A DNA stretch of 44,604 nt, from positions 1-44,604 of the forward strand of contig JAIBBD010000013.1 of NCBI GenBank assembly GCA_019694855.1, written 5' to 3'. Shown here piece by piece: positions 43,521 to 44,604 of this stretch. The stretch's first letter is position 1; each line of letters starts with the position of its first letter. A model generated the notes under the pieces. The model was not told where the DNA came from. It was given only the letters and a program-made list of their open reading frames with translations, and ran no database searches. Made by a program: the position numbers and the translations under genes. The DNA is from Dehalococcoidia bacterium (GTDB lineage: Bacteria; Chloroflexota; Dehalococcoidia; UBA2979).

Positions 43521-43548
43521 AGTAGAACAACTGTTCCACGACCATCAA
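43521..43548 (-). promoter_or_regulatory. Terminase-operon promoter with perfect LexA-type SOS box
   Basis: On the minus strand, TTGATG (43543-43548) and TCTACT (43521-43526) have 16-base spacing. The box GAAC-N4-GTTC (43525-43536, perfect) lies between and overlaps the -10, ideal for repression. The operon starts 31 bases downstream. Confidence 0.65.
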
Positions 43549-43686
43549 CCCCAAAGCGGCGCAATGTATCCACACCCGCCGGGGCGCGACGACGCCTCTT
43601 CACGCCTCCCGGGGAAGCACGCGAGAACCGAGCAGGACGTCAGGAGATTCGAGGCAATTCGAGAACCAACGAGCGCGGAGAGGCAC

Positions 43687-44604
43687 TCAGCCGAGCGGGA
43701 TGTCCGCCTCCACCGTCGTCCCCTGTTGCGGCGTCGACTCCACCCGCAACACCCCTCCGAGGGACTGCGCCCGGTGCGCCATCGAGCGCATCCCGATACT
43801 CGTGGACAGTGGGCGCCGCGCCGCGTCGAACCCTCGGCCGTTGTCCCGCACCCGCACGGACAACGTCTCGCCGTCACACGCCAGCTGCACCTCGACCGCC
43901 GTCGCCTGCGCGTGCTTGCGCACGTTGTTGAGCGCCTCCTGTACGACCCGGAAGGCGGCCACCGCCGCGTCCTCGGCCAGACCGTCCGGCAGTGTCTCTG
44001 CCACCAGCCGCGTCGGCGTCCCGCTCGCAGACTCGAAGTGGTCGCAAAGCTCGCCCACCGACACCGCGAGGTCGCCCGTGAACTGCCCGGCCCGCAGTCC
44101 CATGACGTACGCGCGGATGTCTCGCGAGATTGCGCCGACGTCCTCGGCGGTCGTGTTCGTGCGCGCGGCCAGCTCCGTGGACGCCGGCTCCAGCTGCTGC
44201 GCCATCGCCTTCAGTTCGAGCCCGACCCCGAACAGCCCGCCGAGGACACCGTCGTGCAGGTCGTGCGCGATGCGCACCCGCTCCGCCTCGAGCTCCGACT
44301 CGATCTCCACCCAGTGGCGCGCTGCCTCGGCCGCGACCCGCTCGCTGACATCGCGCAGCAGTCCCTCGTAGCGGGCGGCTCCGTCCTCCCCGTCCTCGAG
44401 CCGCGACACCTGCGTCTCGATCCAGGTCCAGCTTCCGTCCTTCCGCCGGTAGCGCAGGACCGGCGACAGGCCCACCTGGCCACCGTCGCGCAGCCAGGCG
44501 TCGCGGGCCGCGCGGTCGTCCGGATGCAGCAACTCGTCGACGAGGTCCGGGTTCGCCCGGAACTCCTCGGACCGATAGCCGAAGATCCGCAACGAAGCCG
44601 GGCT
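43687..44604 (-). CDS. PAS-domain sensor histidine kinase of the NarL/DesK type (5' end off the window)
   Basis: The frame is open to the right edge, so the N-terminus is missing. A PAS/PAC domain is visible: ASLRIFGYRSEEF, then HPDDRAARDAWL and YRRKDGSWTWIETQVSRLED. The dimerisation/phosphoacceptor segment RVRIAHDLHDGVLGGLFGVG (His in AHDLHDG) identifies the HisKA_3 family. The ATPase has EALNNVRKHA (N box), RDNGRGFD and GIGMRSMAHRA. Such kinases pair with LuxR/NarL-type response regulators, which are not in the window. Its 3' end lies 138 bases past the SOS-box promoter. Confidence 0.9.
   Translation of the reverse strand, partial: SPASLRIFGYRSEEFRANPDLVDELLHPDDRAARDAWLRDGGQVGLSPVLRYRRKDGSWTWIETQVSRLEDGEDGAARYEGLLRDVSERVAAEAARHWVEIESELEAERVRIAHDLHDGVLGGLFGVGLELKAMAQQLEPASTELAARTNTTAEDVGAISRDIRAYVMGLRAGQFTGDLAVSVGELCDHFESASGTPTRLVAETLPDGLAEDAAVAAFRVVQEALNNVRKHAQATAVEVQLACDGETLSVRVRDNGRGFDAARRPLSTSIGMRSMAHRAQSLGGVLRVESTPQQGTTVEADIPLG

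Noticed and set aside
28609-43548. Intact inducible prophage
   Set aside because: No integrase, attachment sites, replication or clear lysis genes, and housekeeping genes lie between the two halves.

Overview
The window is very G+C-rich bacterial chromosome with dense, C-ending-codon genes on both strands. The protein repertoire points to a Chloroflexota-type monoderm, possibly near Dehalococcoidia/Tepidiformales: secreted proteins with Thr/Pro linkers, a sortase with a sorting-signal protein, and a DUF5667-like protein behind an ECF sigma factor. That placement is inference; no rRNA is present to confirm it.

Layout. 1-10 kb: an isoprenoid/FAD reductase (cut by the left edge), a thioesterase, a flippase-like membrane protein, a zinc-ribbon RNase H, a secreted protein, tRNA-Pro(CGG), a TPR protein with an acidic tail, a class I glutamine-amidotransferase-like hydrolase, a low-G+C nuclease-like gene and a membrane sulfite-oxidase-family protein. 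10-19 kb: housekeeping genes gyrA, thiL, tsaE, tsaB, ndk, rsfS and mnmA, then two tRNA-Ser genes. 19-26 kb: a minus-strand cell-surface locus with a sortase, a protein ending in a sorting-like signal, and three secreted proteins sharing one C-terminal module (two of them tandem paralogues). 26.6-28.5 kb: an ECF sigma factor with its probable membrane anti-sigma partner, preceded by a long hairpin that buries the sigma gene's ribosome-binding site.

28.6-43.5 kb holds the most unusual arrangement. Phage-type structural genes are split into two clusters around ordinary chromosomal genes. The plus-strand cluster encodes major capsid, head-tail adaptor, a tail/baseplate protein and a small baseplate protein. 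The minus-strand cluster is a seven-gene operon, every junction a 4-base ATGA/GTGA overlap, encoding four small proteins, terminase large subunit, a Cys-rich helix-turn-helix protein and portal. No integrase, replication or recognisable lysis gene is seen. The terminase operon promoter contains a perfect GAAC-N4-GTTC LexA-type box, as does the ruvB promoter between the clusters, and the capsid gene is preceded by a 7-of-8 match. I read this as a candidate SOS-controlled, chromosomally domesticated phage-derived particle system (gene-transfer-agent-like), or else a decayed and rearranged prophage.

Between the clusters, valS has a complete-looking transcription attenuator: a 12-codon leader peptide with four consecutive GTA valine codons, mutually exclusive RNA pairings and an intrinsic terminator. 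Its candidate promoter overlaps a strong G-quadruplex motif. A low-G+C DGQHR-domain gene with its own palindromic promoter/operator sits just upstream. ruvB, a DUF4386 membrane protein and a PspC protein complete the block. The window ends inside a PAS/NarL-type histidine kinase.
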